Part shown: positions 42,901 through 51,148 of the stretch, in pieces | How the letters are laid out: the number at the start of each line of letters is the position of its first letter | How positions within the stretch are numbered: position 1 is the first letter of the stretch | Assembly (NCBI GenBank): GCA_018242625.1 | Contig: JAFEBO010000003.1 | Span: forward strand, 124,001-188,000 | DNA from: Planctomycetota bacterium | GTDB taxonomy: Bacteria; Planctomycetota; Phycisphaerae; Phycisphaerales; UBA1924 | Reading direction: 5' to 3' | Length of the DNA: 64,000 nucleotides | Notes under the pieces: generated by a model | The model's input: only the letters and a program-made list of their open reading frames with translations | The model's database searches: none | Told to the model about the DNA's origin: nothing | Position numbers and translations under genes: made by a program

Positions 42901-44667
42901 TTGAAGCCCAGCCACACGCCTTCCGCAAACGGAGTTCCCGGCACCCGCATTCCGGCCGATCTGGACGCGGCCTCGTGGGGCGTGCTGGAACCGTACTTTC
43001 GGGAGCTGCTGGCTCGCCCGTTGCCGGACGCGGCCGCCCTGAAGCGGTGGCTGCTGGACCGGAGCGAGTTGGACGCCGCCTGCTCGGAGAGTCAGGCGAA
43101 TCTGTACATTGCGATGACCTGCTCGACCGACGACGCGGGGGCGCAGCAGGCTTACGCGGATTTCATTGAAAATGTGGTGCCCCGGATCAAACCGCTCTCG
43201 TTTGAGCTGGATCGGAAACTGAGCGCCGCGGCCCCTTCGCTGCGGACGCCGGGTGATGGGCTTGATGTTCTTCTGCGGGACACAACCGCCGATGTGGAGC
43301 TCTTCCGTCCCGAGAACGTGCCGATCGAAACCGAGCTTTCGAAGCTGAGCCAGAAGTACGACCAGATCGTGGGCGCGATGACCGTCCGCTTTGATGGGGA
43401 GGAGAAGACCCTGCCCCAGATGGCCCTCTATCAGGAGAGCACCGACCGGGAGCAGAGAGAAAAGGCCTGGCGGTGCGTGACGGACCGGCGGCTTGTCGAT
43501 CGCGAGCCGGTCGAAGCCATCTTTGACGAGATGGTCGCGCTGCGGCACCGGGTGGCGGTGAATGCGGGCTTTAAAGACTTCACCGCCTTTGCGTTCAAGT
43601 CCAAGCACCGGTTCGACTACACCCCGGACCACTGCTTTGCGTTCCACCGTGCCTGCGAGGAGGCGATCGTGCCGGTGCTTCGCCGGCAGGAAGAAAAGCG
43701 GAAGCGGCTGCTGGGCGTCGATGTTCTGAGGCCCTGGGATCTGGCGGTGGACGTGCGGGGGAGGGGGGCGCTGCGTCCCTTTTCCGGCGGGCGTGAGCTG
43801 ATGGACCGCTCGGTGCGCACGCTGCAGCGCCTGGATGCGAGGCTGGGGAAGATGCTCCTCGAGATGGGGCGCGGGGACGAGGCACGCGGGGCGCGGGACG
43901 GGGCGTGCCTGGATCTTGATTCAAGAAAAGGCAAGGCGCCCGGCGGGTATCAGTACATGCGTGATCGCTCGCGCAAGCCGTTTATTTTCATGAACGCGGC
44001 GGGGACGGGACGGGATGTTTCCACGATGCTTCACGAGGCGGGTCACGCGTTCCACTCGATGGTGACGGTGAACGAGCCGCTCGTTGCCTATCGGCACGCC
44101 CCGATGGAGTTCTGCGAGGTGGCGAGCATGAGCATGGAACTGCTGACGCTCGAGCACCTGGGAGGGCGGGACGGGTTCTATCCGGCCGAGGAGGATTTCG
44201 TCCGGGCAAAGAGGCAGCAGCTCGAGCGTTCGATCTCGCTCTTGCCCTGGATCGCGACTATTGATGCCTTCCAGCACTGGATCTACGGCCATCCGACCCA
44301 CTCCCGGCAGGAACGCGCGGAGGCCTGGCTGTCGATCGACCGGAGGTTCGGCAGTTCCTGCTCGTGGGAGGGGCTGGAGGAGGCCCGCAGGTTCATCTGG
44401 CACCGGCAGTCGCACATCTTCTCGGTGCCTTTTTACTACATCGAATACGCGATCGCCCAGCTCGGAGCGCTGCAGCTCTGGCTTCGATCGCTGGAAGACG
44501 GAGAAACGGCGGCGGTGGACCTCTACCTCAAGGGCCTTTCCCTGGGCGGTTCGCGGCCTCTTCCCGAGCTTTTCGAGACGACGGGCCTGCGCTTTGACTT
44601 CGGCCCCGACACCGTGAGACGCCTGGCGGACCGCGTCGAGGCGGAACTGGAGCGGCTGCCGCTCTAG
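42901..44667 (+). CDS. M3 family oligoendopeptidase (PepF-like)
   Basis: A 588-residue zinc metallopeptidase of family M3, cytosolic, cleaving short peptides. The active site is His378-Glu379-x2-His382 (LHEAGHAF), with the third ligand in EFCEVASMSME downstream. The N-terminal helical half (KLSQKYDQIVGAMTV, ALYQESTDREQREKAWR) and the C-terminal HIFSVPFYYIEYAIAQLGAL are typical of the PepF group. The start is TTG 42901 with no good alternative ATG. A T-poor hairpin (44669-44690) follows the stop. Confidence 0.9.
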   Translation: MKPSHTPSANGVPGTRIPADLDAASWGVLEPYFRELLARPLPDAAALKRWLLDRSELDAACSESQANLYIAMTCSTDDAGAQQAYADFIENVVPRIKPLSFELDRKLSAAAPSLRTPGDGLDVLLRDTTADVELFRPENVPIETELSKLSQKYDQIVGAMTVRFDGEEKTLPQMALYQESTDREQREKAWRCVTDRRLVDREPVEAIFDEMVALRHRVAVNAGFKDFTAFAFKSKHRFDYTPDHCFAFHRACEEAIVPVLRRQEEKRKRLLGVDVLRPWDLAVDVRGRGALRPFSGGRELMDRSVRTLQRLDARLGKMLLEMGRGDEARGARDGACLDLDSRKGKAPGGYQYMRDRSRKPFIFMNAAGTGRDVSTMLHEAGHAFHSMVTVNEPLVAYRHAPMEFCEVASMSMELLTLEHLGGRDGFYPAEEDFVRAKRQQLERSISLLPWIATIDAFQHWIYGHPTHSRQERAEAWLSIDRRFGSSCSWEGLEEARRFIWHRQSHIFSVPFYYIEYAIAQLGALQLWLRSLEDGETAAVDLYLKGLSLGGSRPLPELFETTGLRFDFGPDTVRRLADRVEAELERLPL

Positions 44668-44668
44668 G

Positions 44669-44690
44669 CGTGTTGCGTTTTTGCAACACG
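44669..44690 (+). terminator. stem-loop after the M3 peptidase gene
   Basis: A perfect 8-bp stem (CGTGTTGC at 44669-44676 with GCAACACG at 44683-44690) around a GTTTTT loop, starting 2 bases after the stop codon. No T-run follows, so termination efficiency is doubtful. Confidence 0.5.
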
Positions 44691-44824
44691 GTCTTGCGGA
44701 CCTGGCTTGCCCAACCGGCACAGACGGCCCGAATTGCTGAGGATGATTTCTTCAGATCGTGATCGCATGAAAAGTTGCACACGCGGAGCGCCGATGCACA
44801 CTGACCTGCATGGAGGCGGTGCGT

Positions 44825-45043
44825 ATGGGTCCTACTGAAAAATCGTTCAATCAGGTCAAGGCGATCCTGGGCAAGCTCGATCGCTCGATCGATGAAGTCC
44901 GGGCCAAGCGCACGACGGGTGATCACTTCACTCCCGCGCCCGTTCCCGCCCAGATAGCTCCTGCCCCGGCCCGCGTGGCCGAAAGCCAGGTGCGTCAGAA
45001 CAGTCCGTACGGGCGTGCGACGCCGCTGCCCTTCGGAAACTGA
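44825..45043 (+). CDS. small hypothetical protein
   Basis: A 72-residue protein with an N-terminal helix (TEKSFNQVKAILGKLDRSID) and a Pro/Ala-rich, probably disordered C-terminal half ending PYGRATPLPFGN. I do not recognise it. A very clear GGAGG at 44812-44816, 8 bases before ATG 44825, supports translation. The overlapping ATG at 44810 lies upstream of that site and is unlikely. Confidence 0.6.
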   Translation: MGPTEKSFNQVKAILGKLDRSIDEVRAKRTTGDHFTPAPVPAQIAPAPARVAESQVRQNSPYGRATPLPFGN

Positions 45044-45066
45044 GCGCTCGATCCTGCGTGTGACCT

Positions 45067-45099
45067 TCCCGGGTGCTCTGCCCGGGATTCTTATTTTTG
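45067..45099. terminator. rho-independent terminator between convergent genes
   Basis: Stem TCCCGGG (45067-45073) with CCCGGGA (45081-45087), a 7-base loop, then TTCTTATTTTT. It serves the small plus-strand gene and overlaps the stop of the minus-strand peptidase. Confidence 0.7.
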
Positions 45100-46950
45100 C
45101 GACTGGATCCAGCGATCGATCCGGGCTTCGAGCACGCCCAGGGGGAGTGCTCCGGCGCCCAGTACTTCATCGTGAAAGGCGCGGAGGTTGAATTTGGGCC
45201 CGAGCGTCTTCTCGGCTCGGGCGCGGAGTTCCTGGATCTTGAGTTCACCGATCTTGTAGGCGCAGGCCTGCCCCGGCCAGCCGATGTAGCGGTCGATCTC
45301 GCTTTCGGTGTCGAGCTTGGTGCCGGCGGAGTTGGCGAGCATGTAGTCGATCGCCTGCTGCCGTGTCCAGCCCATCGAGTGCATGCCGGTGTCGACCACG
45401 AGCCGGCAGGCGCGCCAGATCTCGTCGCTCAGGCGGCCGAAATAGTCGTAGGGGTCGGAATAGAAGCCGCGGCCGCCGGGGTTGAGGGGAGTCTTCGGAC
45501 TGTCCCCCATCTCAAGGCCCAGGCTCTCGGCGTACAGGGCCCAGCCCTCGACAAAGGCCGTGTAGCCCAGGAGCGTCCGGAAGGGATGCTGGCCCTCCAG
45601 TTCGTCCGCGATTGAGATCTGAAAATGGTGCCCGGGGACGCTCTCGTGCAGGGTGAGCGACCACATGCCGTAGCGGGGACGCTGGGCCGGGTCGTAGGTG
45701 TTCACCATGAAGTAGCCGGGAATTCCCGAACGGATGGAGCCGGGGTAGCAATAGGCAGCCGGGGAGCTGGGGGCGGCGAAACGCGGGATCGGACGGACGC
45801 CGTAGGTCAGGCGGGGGAGCAGTCCGAAGAGTCGGGGGAGCTCGGGGTCGATCTGCTTGCAGAGAACGCGATACCCGTTCAGAAGGGACGTTTCGTCGGT
45901 GAAGTAAAACCGGGGATCGGTTCGGAGGTATTCGACGAACCTGGCGAACTTCTCGTCGCCGGTGTATTTGCCTTTGTCGGCCCAGTCGGTTTCGTCGATC
46001 ACGCTGAGCATCTGGGCGCGGATGCGGTCGACCTCACGAAGGCCGATCTCGTGAATCTCATGGGCGCTCAGGCGGGTGGTTGTTTCGCGTCGGAGGGCGG
46101 CCTCATAGGCCGCCAGTCCGTCGAGCCCCTGCGACGCGCCGATCGAGTCGCGGCAGCGCGGGATGTAGTCCTTTTCCAGGAAATCCGCGAGCTGGCGAAA
46201 AGCGGGAACGATGCCCGTGCGGATGGCCGAAGCGGCGCGGGCGGAGAGCGGATCTCCGCCGGGACGGGCCCGGAAGGGAGTGTAAAAAGGTGAAAGCGCC
46301 GGGTCCTTTTCGATCTCGGGCGTGCTCATGCCGCGGCAGATGTCGACGCTTTTGGCCAGGATGACCTTGGGCGGAACGCGGCCCGCCTTGAGACCGGCCT
46401 TCATGTTGTCGATGTGCTGGTGGAGGAGGGCGGGCATTTTCTCAAGGCGGGCGGCGTAGTCCGCGAGCTGCCGGTCGTTCTGAAGCGGAATCGAGAGATA
46501 GAGCTGGGGCAGCTCGATGTGCGGACCCGAGAGCGCCGTGATGGGCTGCTGCTCCGGGAAAAAACGTGCGGAATCGAGCGCAACCTCGATCGTGTAACGA
46601 AGGAGATCCAGATCGGTCCGGTCGGGCGCGCCGAGTGCGGACGCATCGATCGCGTTGACACGGTCGAGGAGGGACCGCATCTGAGCGCGATCACGCTCAA
46701 GCGCAGCGGCGCTCACATCGGCGAGCTGATCGTTGAACCGGAGGTCGCCCTTGGTGCTTGCGCCCTCGGGGTTCGTCCGCATTGAAAAGTCGTAGTACTC
46801 ATCCAGGAGATTCTGGACTGCGGGAGAGCGACCGGGAAGGCTGGTGTGCGTCGGGCGGGGGGGCGCGGGCTGCGTGTCGCCCGCGACGGCCAACGCGTGC
46901 CCGGTTAGCAGACTCGCCAGGGCCGCGATCAGGGTGCATTTGCTCGGCAT
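45091..46950 (-). CDS. exported DUF885 family metallopeptidase-like protein
   Basis: A 619-residue exported protein of the DUF885 family. The signal peptide is MPSKCTLIAALASLLTGHALA. The zinc-binding-type motif HESVPGHH lies near residue 434 (HExxPGHH) and is followed by FVEGWALYAESLGLEMG, the family signature. Earlier segments (LRFNDQLADVS, IPLQNDRQLADYAARLEK) are helical. Members are thought to be dipeptidases or carboxypeptidases, mostly on sequence grounds. A secreted location fits peptide scavenging. It is transcribed divergently from the tRNA-Gln gene. Confidence 0.85.
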   Translation of the reverse strand: MPSKCTLIAALASLLTGHALAVAGDTQPAPPRPTHTSLPGRSPAVQNLLDEYYDFSMRTNPEGASTKGDLRFNDQLADVSAAALERDRAQMRSLLDRVNAIDASALGAPDRTDLDLLRYTIEVALDSARFFPEQQPITALSGPHIELPQLYLSIPLQNDRQLADYAARLEKMPALLHQHIDNMKAGLKAGRVPPKVILAKSVDICRGMSTPEIEKDPALSPFYTPFRARPGGDPLSARAASAIRTGIVPAFRQLADFLEKDYIPRCRDSIGASQGLDGLAAYEAALRRETTTRLSAHEIHEIGLREVDRIRAQMLSVIDETDWADKGKYTGDEKFARFVEYLRTDPRFYFTDETSLLNGYRVLCKQIDPELPRLFGLLPRLTYGVRPIPRFAAPSSPAAYCYPGSIRSGIPGYFMVNTYDPAQRPRYGMWSLTLHESVPGHHFQISIADELEGQHPFRTLLGYTAFVEGWALYAESLGLEMGDSPKTPLNPGGRGFYSDPYDYFGRLSDEIWRACRLVVDTGMHSMGWTRQQAIDYMLANSAGTKLDTESEIDRYIGWPGQACAYKIGELKIQELRARAEKTLGPKFNLRAFHDEVLGAGALPLGVLEARIDRWIQSQK

Positions 46951-47035
46951 GCGCGCGAGTGTACAGGAGCCGCTCGGGGTCGCTGCGGGCGAAAATGCCG
47001 GTAAAAATGCGGCAAGCAGAGCCGAAAAAGTTTTC

Positions 47036-47063
47036 TTGCCCCGAGGTCCGGCGGGCGTACGAT
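47036..47063 (+). promoter_or_regulatory. candidate promoter for tRNA-Gln
   Basis: TTGCCC (47036-47041) and TACGAT (47058-47063), 16 bases apart, lie about 45 bases before the tRNA. Both are only partial matches to the housekeeping consensus. Confidence 0.4.
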
Positions 47064-47109
47064 TCGCCCCGCACGAGCCTTCCTGAACGCCCGTGCCGGG
47101 TCAATCCAC

Positions 47110-47180
47110 TGGGGATTGGTGTAACGGTAGCACGAGTGACTCTGACTCACTTAGTCTAGGTTCGAATCCTAGATCCCCAA
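47110..47180 (+). tRNA. tRNA-Gln (anticodon CUG)
   Basis: A 71-base tRNA. Acceptor TGGGGAT (47110-47116) pairs fully with ATCCCCA (47173-47179), then discriminator A. The anticodon stem AGTGA/TCACT encloses CTCTGAC, giving anticodon CTG; the T stem CTAGG/CCTAG with loop TTCGAAT is perfect. The weak U-A first pair is characteristic of glutamine tRNAs. CCA is not encoded. It stands alone, with no other tRNA nearby. Confidence 0.95.
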
Positions 47181-47187
47181 TTTTTCC

Positions 47188-49683
47188 TTAAGGACAAACG
47201 AGCGCGTCGTAGTTCACGGTGAAGACCGAGAAATCTTCATCGGTGGTGAGGGTGTCTCCGTTGAGGTCGCCGGCGGCGTTTTCCAGTGCGTCGTAGGCCA
47301 CGACGAAAACTGTGAAATCAGCGTCGTCGACCAGGCCGTCGGAGTTGAAGTCCCCGGGGCACCAGGCCTTGGCCGGCTGGCAGATGCCGGCGTTGCCGGT
47401 CGGCAGGGAGTACGCGAGCGACCAAGAACCTTCGTTGGCGGTGATGTTGACAGTCAGCTGCACGGCCGTGCCGCACGGGTGAGCTGGGGAAATTGCGACC
47501 ACTGCGGGAAGCAGGTTTCTGGCAAGATCACCCCGCGCCATGTCCGGGAAATCGACGGAGCCGAGCGTGACGGTCGCGGTGGGTGTCGATGTCTGGACGG
47601 TGGCGTGAACGCCTGTGGCGGCGAGCGATCCGGAGCTGAGCACGTCAAAGTAGACGCGCAGCCTGGATTCGCCGGGCTCGGCAAATCCGTTGGCGTTTCC
47701 GGTCGCGAAGGCGTCGTCGAGAGTGAGCGAGGCGGCCGAGGCGACGCGTGCACCGGCGGGCGGCGCTGTGACCGAGAAGCTGGCGTTGGAGATGTCAAAA
47801 TAAATGGCCCCGACCGGCTGCACGCGGACGCGGCAGCTGGTTGCGGTGTTGGGCAGGGCAACTCCTGCGGCGCCGTTGTTGGGAACGGCCGAACGCAGGA
47901 CTGTGGGGAAGGTGTTGCCCCCGTCGGTGGAGAGGAGGATGTCCACCTTGTCGTGGTTAAACGGAGCCTTTGTTGTGTCACCGACACTCCAGCGGACAAC
48001 GGTCGCGCCCGACTGGGCGGCGGTTGTATTGGGGGAGGTAATGAGGAAGGGTGAGGCGGTGATGTAGGACTTGATCTGAACGTCATCGGAAGACTGCCCC
48101 CCGCCGCCGGCTCGGTTGTCGCGGGCTGTGAGGCGGAAGATGAGTGTTCTGGCGCGGGTCGGCATGATCTCGCCGAGCGAGCCTGCGAGGTTGCCGGTGA
48201 GGATGGTCGAGAGCTTGGGGAAAGTCCGTCTGGATCCGGCCGCGCTGGGAGGGAAGGATCGGAAGAGGGGCCCCGTTCCCGTATCGCCCGCGGAGAGCGA
48301 CTTGCGGCTGCCGGGCTGACGCTGCTCCCAGGTGAAAGTGAGAGGGTCGCCGTCGGGATCGGTGGCGCTGCCGATCAGCTCGAACGGGGTTCCGACGGGT
48401 ACCGGGGCATTGAGCTTGGTGCTGATGGAAACAACCGGAGCTTTGTTTCCGGTAGCGGTGACGTCGGAGCAGGTGCGGCTGGCGGAAAAGTCGGTGATCT
48501 GCTGGAGGCTGCCCTGGCTGTAGTAGTTGTCGCGGAAGTTCTGCACATTGTCGGGGCTGCAGGAACCGGCGTAAGACATGATCGTCGAGCCGCTGCCGGG
48601 CTCAAAGGATGCGCTGCCGTCGAACTGATCCGAAGTGCATGAGCCGCCCGCGCCGTTCCAGGAGTGCGGCGCGTTGAACTGGTGGCCAATTTCGTGCATC
48701 ATCGTCTGCGGATTGGAGAGAGAGCTCAGGCTGAACATGTTGCCGGAGAGCCCGTTTGCCTTGCTGTTGGAGCAGACAACTCCGAGGTTGGCGACGCCGC
48801 CTCCCATCCAGGCCATGACGTGTCCGATGTCGATGTTCGCCAGCCCGATCGTGCTCTCCAGCACCCCCCCGTTGCTCGCCATCATGTCGTTGTTGTTGGC
48901 GGTGTCCCACGGATTGGCGGCCGTGTCGGTAAAGATCGCAAGGTCGTTGGTGGCGACAAGAGTGAAGCGGATCGCAACTTCTTTTTCCCAGACCGCGTTG
49001 ATGGCATTCACGGCCGTCACCACACCCGAGAGCCCGCCCGCGACGGTGCCACCGCAGATATTGACGCACATGCGCGGGTCCATCCCCACGCCGATGACAT
49101 ACGTCCTCAGTTTGTCGGCGGTTGTGGCGGCGAAAGGGTCCGGGGGAACGGCAACAGGTTCCCCCCTCGTGCCGCACTCCCACGACGCGGCGTTGTTCTT
49201 TGAATAGTCGCTGGCGTACAGAGCGTCCGGGAAGAGGTCGAGCGGAGCAACGCAATAGTCGCCATCGGGCGAGAGCACCGTGGCGAAAAAGCCCAGTTCA
49301 TTAATGGTCATCCGCGCTGTGGCGGCGGGGTTCTCGATGCTCTGGGCCGAGTACGTCCGGATCTCCGGAAACCGGACGGCCAGTTCCGGCTGCATCACGG
49401 GCGATTCGACGATCGTAAAACCTTCCAGTGAGCCATCGGGCCGCGGGAGCGTGATGATCGGAGCGAGGTCGGCGGCCTTCGTCCGTTCCATCGGAGCCGA
49501 AAGAAGGATCGATCTCTGCACTTCCATGTCGAGCCGGAAGTGTGCGGCGCTTGAACGGACGGCGCGGAGTTCGGCAGGGTCGGCTTGTTTCCACGCCCCG
49601 CGCGGATCGGGAGCCGCCGGGCTCGATGAGGCCAGCAGCCCAAATGCGCACATGAGCAAGGTCTTGCAGGGCAGTCGGTTCAT
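47188..49683 (-). CDS. exported metzincin-type metallopeptidase with GC-type dockerin tail
   Basis: An 831-residue secreted protease. The signal peptide ends near SSPAA. The catalytic domain (about 180-390) carries HEIGHQFNAPH: His330, Glu331, His334 and His340, the HExxHxxGxxH-type zinc site of reprolysin/pappalysin-like enzymes, followed by a downstream Met-turn candidate, TIMSYAG. Two or three beta-sandwich domains follow (VSISTKLNAPVPVG with DPDGDPLTFTWEQ; FLITSPNTTAAQSGATV). The tail loops DFNSDGLVDDADF and DLNGDTLTTDEDF end in LVCP; the second lacks the usual Gly. Start ATG 49683 follows GGAGG by 5 bases. It probably degrades extracellular protein at the cell surface. Confidence 0.85.
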   Translation of the reverse strand: MNRLPCKTLLMCAFGLLASSSPAAPDPRGAWKQADPAELRAVRSSAAHFRLDMEVQRSILLSAPMERTKAADLAPIITLPRPDGSLEGFTIVESPVMQPELAVRFPEIRTYSAQSIENPAATARMTINELGFFATVLSPDGDYCVAPLDLFPDALYASDYSKNNAASWECGTRGEPVAVPPDPFAATTADKLRTYVIGVGMDPRMCVNICGGTVAGGLSGVVTAVNAINAVWEKEVAIRFTLVATNDLAIFTDTAANPWDTANNNDMMASNGGVLESTIGLANIDIGHVMAWMGGGVANLGVVCSNSKANGLSGNMFSLSSLSNPQTMMHEIGHQFNAPHSWNGAGGSCTSDQFDGSASFEPGSGSTIMSYAGSCSPDNVQNFRDNYYSQGSLQQITDFSASRTCSDVTATGNKAPVVSISTKLNAPVPVGTPFELIGSATDPDGDPLTFTWEQRQPGSRKSLSAGDTGTGPLFRSFPPSAAGSRRTFPKLSTILTGNLAGSLGEIMPTRARTLIFRLTARDNRAGGGGQSSDDVQIKSYITASPFLITSPNTTAAQSGATVVRWSVGDTTKAPFNHDKVDILLSTDGGNTFPTVLRSAVPNNGAAGVALPNTATSCRVRVQPVGAIYFDISNASFSVTAPPAGARVASAASLTLDDAFATGNANGFAEPGESRLRVYFDVLSSGSLAATGVHATVQTSTPTATVTLGSVDFPDMARGDLARNLLPAVVAISPAHPCGTAVQLTVNITANEGSWSLAYSLPTGNAGICQPAKAWCPGDFNSDGLVDDADFTVFVVAYDALENAAGDLNGDTLTTDEDFSVFTVNYDALVCP

Positions 49684-49767
49684 CGCATCCTCCGCGGGAA
49701 ATACAGATCTTCTGTTCATTATGTCGCAGGCCGCGGCAAACGGAAGCACCACGTCGGGTTTTTGCCA

Positions 49768-49807
49768 AAAAGGAAGAGGGCGACCGCCTTTTTCACGGCG
49801 ATCGCCC
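49768..49807 (-). terminator. rho-independent terminator of the cysteine-rich cassette
   Basis: Read on the minus strand: GGGCGATCGCC, an 8-base A-rich loop, GGCGGTCGCCC, then TCTTCCTTTTT. It lies 21 bases after the stop of the TRASH-motif gene and would end the whole minus-strand unit from the ABC exporter onward. Confidence 0.8.
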
Positions 49808-49827
49808 GCATATTTGTGGACCCGGAC

Positions 49828-50211
49828 TTACTGGGAATTCGTTTCGGCCTTGGCGAGGATTTCAGCCTTGCCCTGGTCGTTGCGGCCGGCAAACTCCTGC
49901 TTGCAGTCCTGGCAGCAGAATCCGATGGTCTTGCCCTGATACGAGGCAGTGATCGTCGGATCGACATCGTGCCCGCCCAGAGGGCAGATCGTGTTGATCG
50001 GGGCGGCGGACGTCGCCTTTGCGTCACCTTCCTTGCACTTGCCCGAGTCCTTGCACGCCGCGGCATCTTTGCAATCGCTCTTGCAGTCTGAGCAATTGCC
50101 CGAGCATTCCGCGGACGAATCACAGGTCTTGTTGGAAGCACAACCGGTCCCGAACGCCGCAACGCCGAGCGCCAGGCAACCGCAGGAGACAAGCCAAAGC
50201 AGCTGTTTCAT
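49828..50211 (-). CDS. cysteine-rich exported protein with TRASH/YHS-type metal-binding motif
   Basis: A 127-residue exported protein, probably a lipoprotein (GTGC at the end of the signal sequence, a non-standard lipobox). Residues 28-60 hold a repeated Cys pattern (CSGNCSDCKSDCKDAAACKD). The C-terminal domain reads C-x22-C-x3-C (TICPLGGHDVDPTI to FCCQDCKQEF), exactly the spacing of the TRASH domain, a heavy-metal-binding fold related to YHS. Fourteen Cys in total. It is the last gene of a run of three cysteine-rich exported proteins downstream of an ABC exporter, so metal sensing, trapping or delivery outside the membrane is plausible. Confidence 0.75.
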   Translation of the reverse strand: MKQLLWLVSCGCLALGVAAFGTGCASNKTCDSSAECSGNCSDCKSDCKDAAACKDSGKCKEGDAKATSAAPINTICPLGGHDVDPTITASYQGKTIGFCCQDCKQEFAGRNDQGKAEILAKAETNSQ

Positions 50212-50306
50212 GAAACCTTCCCTCGCAAAGCCGGAGATCGTCTCCGGAACCGGATTGCTCTTGCCGACGGATCACCGCCGGCATTCTTTATTGTAGAGCA
50301 TGAATG

Positions 50307-50334
50307 CCGCGGCCCGGCTGTCACCGGGCCGCGG
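50307..50334. terminator. 11-bp perfect hairpin between cysteine-rich genes
   Basis: CCGCGGCCCGG (50307-50317) and CCGGGCCGCGG (50324-50334) with a 6-base loop, just after the 71-residue gene's stop on the minus strand. There is no T-run; it may be a processing or attenuation structure that sets the ratio of the flanking products. Confidence 0.5.
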
Positions 50335-50340
50335 AGAATG

Positions 50341-50556
50341 TCACTTGCTGCAGAGACCGCAGCAGTCAGATCTGGCTTCCTTGGCGCAGCACGCCGAGGT
50401 GCAGCACGAACCGCACCCGCCGCTCCCCCACTTGCAATCACTGCAGGAGCAGGAAGTGCAGCAGCAGGACGCAGATGTGGTGACGGATGTATTGCTGGCG
50501 CACGGGGCAAGGAGAACCATGCCGGCGGTGCACACTGCCACAAACAGAGTGTTCAT
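50341..50556 (-). CDS. small cysteine-rich exported protein (metallothionein-like composition)
   Basis: A 71-residue protein. The first 20 residues are a signal sequence (MNTLFVAVCTAGMVLLAPCA), with LAPC a lipobox-like end whose Pro is unusual. The mature part of about 50 residues contains 14 Cys in CC, CxC and CxxC spacing (SCCCTSCSCSDCK, CGSCCTSACC, DCCGLC), a composition expected for a thiolate metal cluster rather than disulfides alone. I know no exact family. Neighbours on the same strand are two other cysteine-rich exported proteins. Confidence 0.65.
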   Translation of the reverse strand: MNTLFVAVCTAGMVLLAPCASNTSVTTSASCCCTSCSCSDCKWGSGGCGSCCTSACCAKEARSDCCGLCSK

Positions 50557-50683
50557 AATCAGGATCCTTTCGTGCGCGGCCGGGGCTGAACGTCACGGCC
50601 GCAGAGTTTGTTCACGAGCGAACGGCGGGGCAACGCGCCCACGCCCGACTCTTCCCGCGCAGCTGCGGGATCGCACGAAACGA

Positions 50684-51115
50684 CTAGATTGTCCAGCGGC
50701 AGAACTCTTCGCAGGCGCGTCTGCCGCTGTCGATCCGCGGGGGTGGCGGCTCGACCCGCAAGACGATCTTCAGATTCTCGCTCAGGCGGGGGAGTTCGAT
50801 CGCGACGCCCGATCCCGCCGGACGGGGCGGCTGGTCCGCGATTTTGCGCTCCGACTTCGGGGGAACGCGGGGAGAATCCGCCGAGACGGAGCATTCGCAG
50901 GCCCACCCGCAACCCTCAAGGCACGAAGCCGAAAGTTTGGGCTCCTTTGTTTGCTCGAGCTTCGACTCCCTGTGTGAGCAGCAATCGCAACCGGCGTCTT
51001 CTGATTGAGCACAACACTCAGAAGGCGCGGCGGCCGGGTAGTGCATCCCGCCCCCGCAGCAAAGCAGGAGGAACGATTGCAGCACCAGCCCGAGGATGAC
51101 GGTAATCCGGGTCAC
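50684..51115 (-). CDS. cysteine-rich exported hypothetical protein
   Basis: A 143-residue protein from GTG 51115 (ATG 51139 adds eight polar residues). The N-terminus is a hydrophobic export signal (ITVILGLVLQSFLLLCCGGG). Cys occur in clusters (SECCAQ, GCDCCSH, SCLEGCGWACECS) and as a C-terminal ACEEFC pair, with a Pro-rich middle; 13 in all. Not recognised. It begins 33 bases after the stop of the ABC exporter on the same strand, suggesting co-transcription. The high Cys content in an exported protein makes metal or redox function the best guess. Confidence 0.55.
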   Translation of the reverse strand: MTRITVILGLVLQSFLLLCCGGGMHYPAAAPSECCAQSEDAGCDCCSHRESKLEQTKEPKLSASCLEGCGWACECSVSADSPRVPPKSERKIADQPPRPAGSGVAIELPRLSENLKIVLRVEPPPPRIDSGRRACEEFCRWTI

Positions 51116-51148
51116 CACGCAATCATACTTCGTCCGCAAAGCCCGGGT

